7,039 nt of DNA from Candidatus Omnitrophota bacterium (lineage in GTDB: Bacteria > Ratteibacteria > UBA8468 > MWAK01), in contig JAHJUB010000148.1 in the NCBI GenBank assembly GCA_018829455.1, positions 1-7,039 on the forward strand, read 5' to 3'. This document shows, in pieces, positions 5,655 through 7,039 of this stretch (within the stretch, counting starts at the first letter, position 1; each line of letters starts with the position of its first letter). The notes under the pieces were generated by a model, which saw only the letters and a list, made by a program, of their open reading frames with translations, was not told the origin of the DNA and made no database searches. Both the position numbers and the translations under genes were made by a program.

Positions 5655-5683
5655 ATATTACCAAATTACTAATCTTTTGTCAA
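5655..5683 (-). promoter_or_regulatory. Promoter of the iscR-iscS-iscU operon
   Basis: On the minus strand, TTGACA (5683-5678), a 17-base spacer and TAATAT (5660-5655) form a sigma70-type promoter with a perfect -35 and a weaker -10. Transcription would start about 5646-5649, only a few bases before the iscR ATG at 5645, so the message is close to leaderless. The weak -10 is typical of promoters under a repressor. Confidence 0.65.
5660..5680 (-). promoter_or_regulatory. Candidate IscR operator between the -35 and -10 boxes
   Basis: On the minus strand ACAAAA (5680-5675) and TTTGGT (5665-5660) form an imperfect dyad (5 of 6 pairs) around GATTAGTAA. The position between the promoter boxes and the AT-rich dyad with TTAGT at its centre suit autorepression by an Rrf2 protein. 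The match to known IscR sites is partial, so this is a suggestion. Confidence 0.35.
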
Positions 5684-5700
5684 ATCCATGCTGCTGTTTC

Positions 5701-5795
5701 GTGTAGGGGTCGGATTCATCCGACCCGCCGCGGGCGGGGACTTACCCCCCTGACAAGGGGGGCAAGGGGGGTTAGTTACAGCCCCTCCCCTACAC
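5701..5795. repeat. Composite GTGTAGGGG...CCCCTACAC repeat between mtnA and iscR (copy 3)
   Basis: Perfect 9-base outer arms (5701-5709 and 5787-5795) enclose several hairpins: GGGTCGGAT/ATCCGACCC with loop TC (5707-5726), CCCGCC/GGCGGG with loop GCG (5724-5738), and CCCCCC (5745-5750) that can pair with either of two G6 runs (5757-5762, 5766-5771). The first hairpin is laid out exactly as in copy 2. The C6/G6 part looks like a second repeat type nested inside, making this copy 95 bases long against 50-56 for the others. Confidence 0.85.
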
Positions 5796-5806
5796 AAAAT
5801 AACCGC

Positions 5807-5822
5807 GCCGAGCAAGCTCGGC
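5807..5822 (-). terminator. Hairpin after mtnA, possible weak terminator
   Basis: GCCGAGC and GCTCGGC form a perfect 7-bp stem with a 2-base loop (5807-5822), starting 8 bases beyond the mtnA stop on the minus strand. It is followed by GCGGTTATTTT, a poor U-tract, so termination may be partial. The same sequence resembles a dispersed repeat hairpin, so it could be a repeat put to use as a terminator. Confidence 0.45.
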
Positions 5823-5830
5823 AACTACAA

Positions 5831-6892
5831 TTAAGGTTTTAATTTCCGTTGGAATTTTCTTTTGCTGTACGGGGGTCTGATGACCCCCTGGTCGGTGATA
5901 AAAGCGGTAATTAGGGAAGCAGGCGTCACATCAAAAGCCGGATTACAGGTCTTGACGCCCGGCGGAGCGACTCTCTTTCCAGCAAAACCCGTAACTTCAT
6001 CACCGCACCGTTCTTCAATCGGGATGGATTCCCCGTCCGGAATATCAAGGTCAAAGGTAGTTACCGGCGCCGCAATGTAAAAAGATATCTTATGGTGCCG
6101 GGCCAGAACCGCCAGGGAATAAGTGCCAACCTTATTGGCGGCGTCTCCGTTGGCCGCGATCCGGTCTGCGCCAACCAGAACCAGGTCCACCCTCTTCTGC
6201 CGCATCATCCAGCCGGCCATATTGTCGCAGATAAGGGTAAAGTCGATTCCCCGTCTCTGCAATTCCCAGGCGGTCAGCCGGCTGCCCTGCAGGAGCGGTC
6301 GGGTTTCGTCGACAAAGACAGATATTTTTTTGCCCTTTTCTTTTGCTTTGAAGATTACGGCCAGGGCAGTTCCATCTCCGGCAGTGGCCAAAGCGCCTGC
6401 GTTACAGTGGGTCAAGAGAGCAGCCCCGACCGGAATGAGCGGAAACCCGTAATCCGCAATCCGGTCGCAAAAAGTCTCATCTTCCTTCTCTATCTTTTTT
6501 GCTTCCAATAAAACTTTTTTCTTTCCTTCTTCAGCAGAAGAAAAAGACGTGTTTTTGAGTTTCTCTTCAACCCGGCGCAACGCGGCAAACAGATTAACTG
6601 CGGTGGGACGGCTGGTTTCAAGGTAGGACTTGACTTTATGAATCTGCGTCAAAAAATCCGAGCGGCGTCGGCCCGGGAAATCCTTAATGCCCAGATAGAG
6701 GCCGTAGGCAGCCACAACCCCAAGAGCCGGCGCGCCCCTGACCCGTAAGTTTCTGATAGCCTCCCAGGTATCCTCTGCGTTCTTCAGGTCACGATAAACT
6801 TCTTTCTGCGGCAGTTTGGTCTGGTCCAAAATCCGCAGGGATTGACCGGTCCAAGCCAGAGTAAAATATTCGGATTTTTTCAGTTTAAGCAT
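5831..6892 (-). CDS. mtnA: S-methyl-5-thioribose-1-phosphate isomerase MtnA
   Basis: MtnA interconverts methylthioribose-1-phosphate and methylthioribulose-1-phosphate in salvage of the methylthioadenosine left from polyamine and other SAM-dependent pathways. Signatures in order are VRGAPALG (51-58), SRPTAVNL (94-101), the active-site cysteine C163 in THCNAGALAT, VDETRPLLQGSRLTAWEL (194-211), D243 in VGADRIAANGD as the acid/base residue, NKVGTYSLAVLA (253-264) and IPIEER (290-295). The length of 353 residues fits bacterial MtnA. I chose the ATG at 6892 because homologues begin just before the W-G-x-L-x-ILDQTKLP segment and because the frame further upstream (to 7024) lies over another coding frame. 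The GAGGTGG ribosome-binding site abuts the ATG at unusually short spacing. The start overlaps the preceding gene by 8 bases, so the two are probably co-transcribed. eIF2B-like relatives share the fold, but the C and D active-site residues favour MtnA. Confidence 0.95.
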   Translation of the reverse strand: MLKLKKSEYFTLAWTGQSLRILDQTKLPQKEVYRDLKNAEDTWEAIRNLRVRGAPALGVVAAYGLYLGIKDFPGRRRSDFLTQIHKVKSYLETSRPTAVNLFAALRRVEEKLKNTSFSSAEEGKKKVLLEAKKIEKEDETFCDRIADYGFPLIPVGAALLTHCNAGALATAGDGTALAVIFKAKEKGKKISVFVDETRPLLQGSRLTAWELQRRGIDFTLICDNMAGWMMRQKRVDLVLVGADRIAANGDAANKVGTYSLAVLARHHKISFYIAAPVTTFDLDIPDGESIPIEERCGDEVTGFAGKRVAPPGVKTCNPAFDVTPASLITAFITDQGVIRPPYSKRKFQRKLKP

Positions 6893-7039
6893 CCACCTCT
6901 TTTTCCATCTTTTCCATCGCCCACCCGAAGAAGTCGCTGTCAAGCGTTGTGCCTGCGAGGGCAAGCGCATTGTGGCATCCAAAGTTTCCCAACCCGCATA
7001 CCGGATTCCCGTCAAGGTCTTCAAATAACGCTACGCGCA
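6885..7039 (-). CDS. Unrecognised protein, C-terminal 50 residues only
   Basis: This frame is open from the right window edge and stops at 6885 (TAA), overlapping mtnA by 8 bases. The visible part reads RVALFEDLDGNPVCGLGNFG, then CHNALALAGTTL, then DSDFFGWAMEKMEKEVDA. It contains C-X6-C (VCGLGNFGC) followed by a small-residue helix and ends in an acidic amphipathic helix. This is coding-like sequence: it contains no stop, it ends in a gene overlap typical of operons, and the overlap carries the mtnA ribosome-binding site. The two cysteines could bind metal or a cluster, but I do not recognise the family. Its tight linkage to mtnA suggests a role in methionine salvage or a nucleoside/thiol step. 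That is context only; mtnP or a class II aldolase would be the usual partners and I cannot match this piece to either. Confidence 0.7.
   Translation of the reverse strand, partial: RVALFEDLDGNPVCGLGNFGCHNALALAGTTLDSDFFGWAMEKMEKEVDA
6893..6899 (-). promoter_or_regulatory. Ribosome-binding site of mtnA at very short spacing
   Basis: GAGGTGG on the minus strand ends directly at the mtnA ATG; the GAGG core is only 3 bases away instead of the usual 5-9. It lies within the last codons of the upstream gene, so translational coupling may compensate. It supports the start at 6892 rather than the longer frame. Confidence 0.55.

Noticed and set aside
2716..5822. CRISPR-like array
   Set aside because: The repeats are palindromic, differ in sequence, lie hundreds to thousands of bases apart between genes, and have no spacer pattern.
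5646..5830. Riboswitch (for example SAM or cysteine-responsive) between mtnA and iscR
   Set aside because: The paired structures are accounted for by dispersed repeats upstream of the promoter, and the predicted leader of iscR is too short to hold a riboswitch.
6893..7024. N-terminal extension of MtnA by 44 residues from an ATG at 7024
   Set aside because: The extension is arginine- and tryptophan-rich and unlike MtnA, and it lies over the better coding frame of the upstream gene. The ATG at 6892 follows a GAGGTGG site and matches the usual MtnA start.

Overview
This window carries a compact, mostly single-strand (minus) block of sulfur-handling genes from what looks like an anaerobic bacterium. 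The evidence is a minimal iscR-iscS-iscU cluster without the chaperone or ferredoxin genes of proteobacteria, a LarE of the three-cysteine type, and a MnmA with a GGCC motif like clostridial versions. A Bacillota-like anaerobe or an uncultivated candidate-phylum bacterium would fit; the sequence alone does not settle the phylum.

Reading in the direction of transcription (right to left): 7039-6885 is the 3' end of an unrecognised gene that overlaps mtnA (6892-5831, methylthioribose-1-phosphate isomerase, methionine salvage). A repeat-rich spacer (5830-5646) ends in a sigma70-type promoter for iscR (5645-5202). This is followed tightly by iscS (5196-4030), iscU/nifU (4030-3638, stop/start overlap), larE (3580-2768) and mnmA (2701-1550). 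A short gene of unknown function (1443-1213) has its own promoter and Shine-Dalgarno site. The left end (1-1212) is one end of an IS1634-family insertion sequence whose transposase runs off the window.

The genes form a plausible sulfur hub. IscR senses Fe-S status. IscS releases persulfide from cysteine. IscU assembles Fe-S clusters. MnmA uses the persulfide to make 2-thiouridine in tRNA. LarE thiolates the nickel-pincer cofactor precursor and, in its three-cysteine form, probably carries a [4Fe-4S] cluster that IscU could supply. The lar partner genes larA, larB and larC are not in the window.

The most unusual aspect is the repeat content. Three GTAGGG...CCCTAC elements with inner hairpins sit between genes, and two of them supply the TAG stop codons of iscU and larE. 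A fourth, unrelated terminal-inverted-repeat element has invaded the 3' end of mnmA and rewritten its last 21 residues. A short palindrome lies in frame inside mnmA. The larE and mnmA start codons follow repeats with no visible Shine-Dalgarno site, and the iscR and transposase promoters imply almost leaderless mRNAs. No RNA gene, CRISPR array or riboswitch was recognised.
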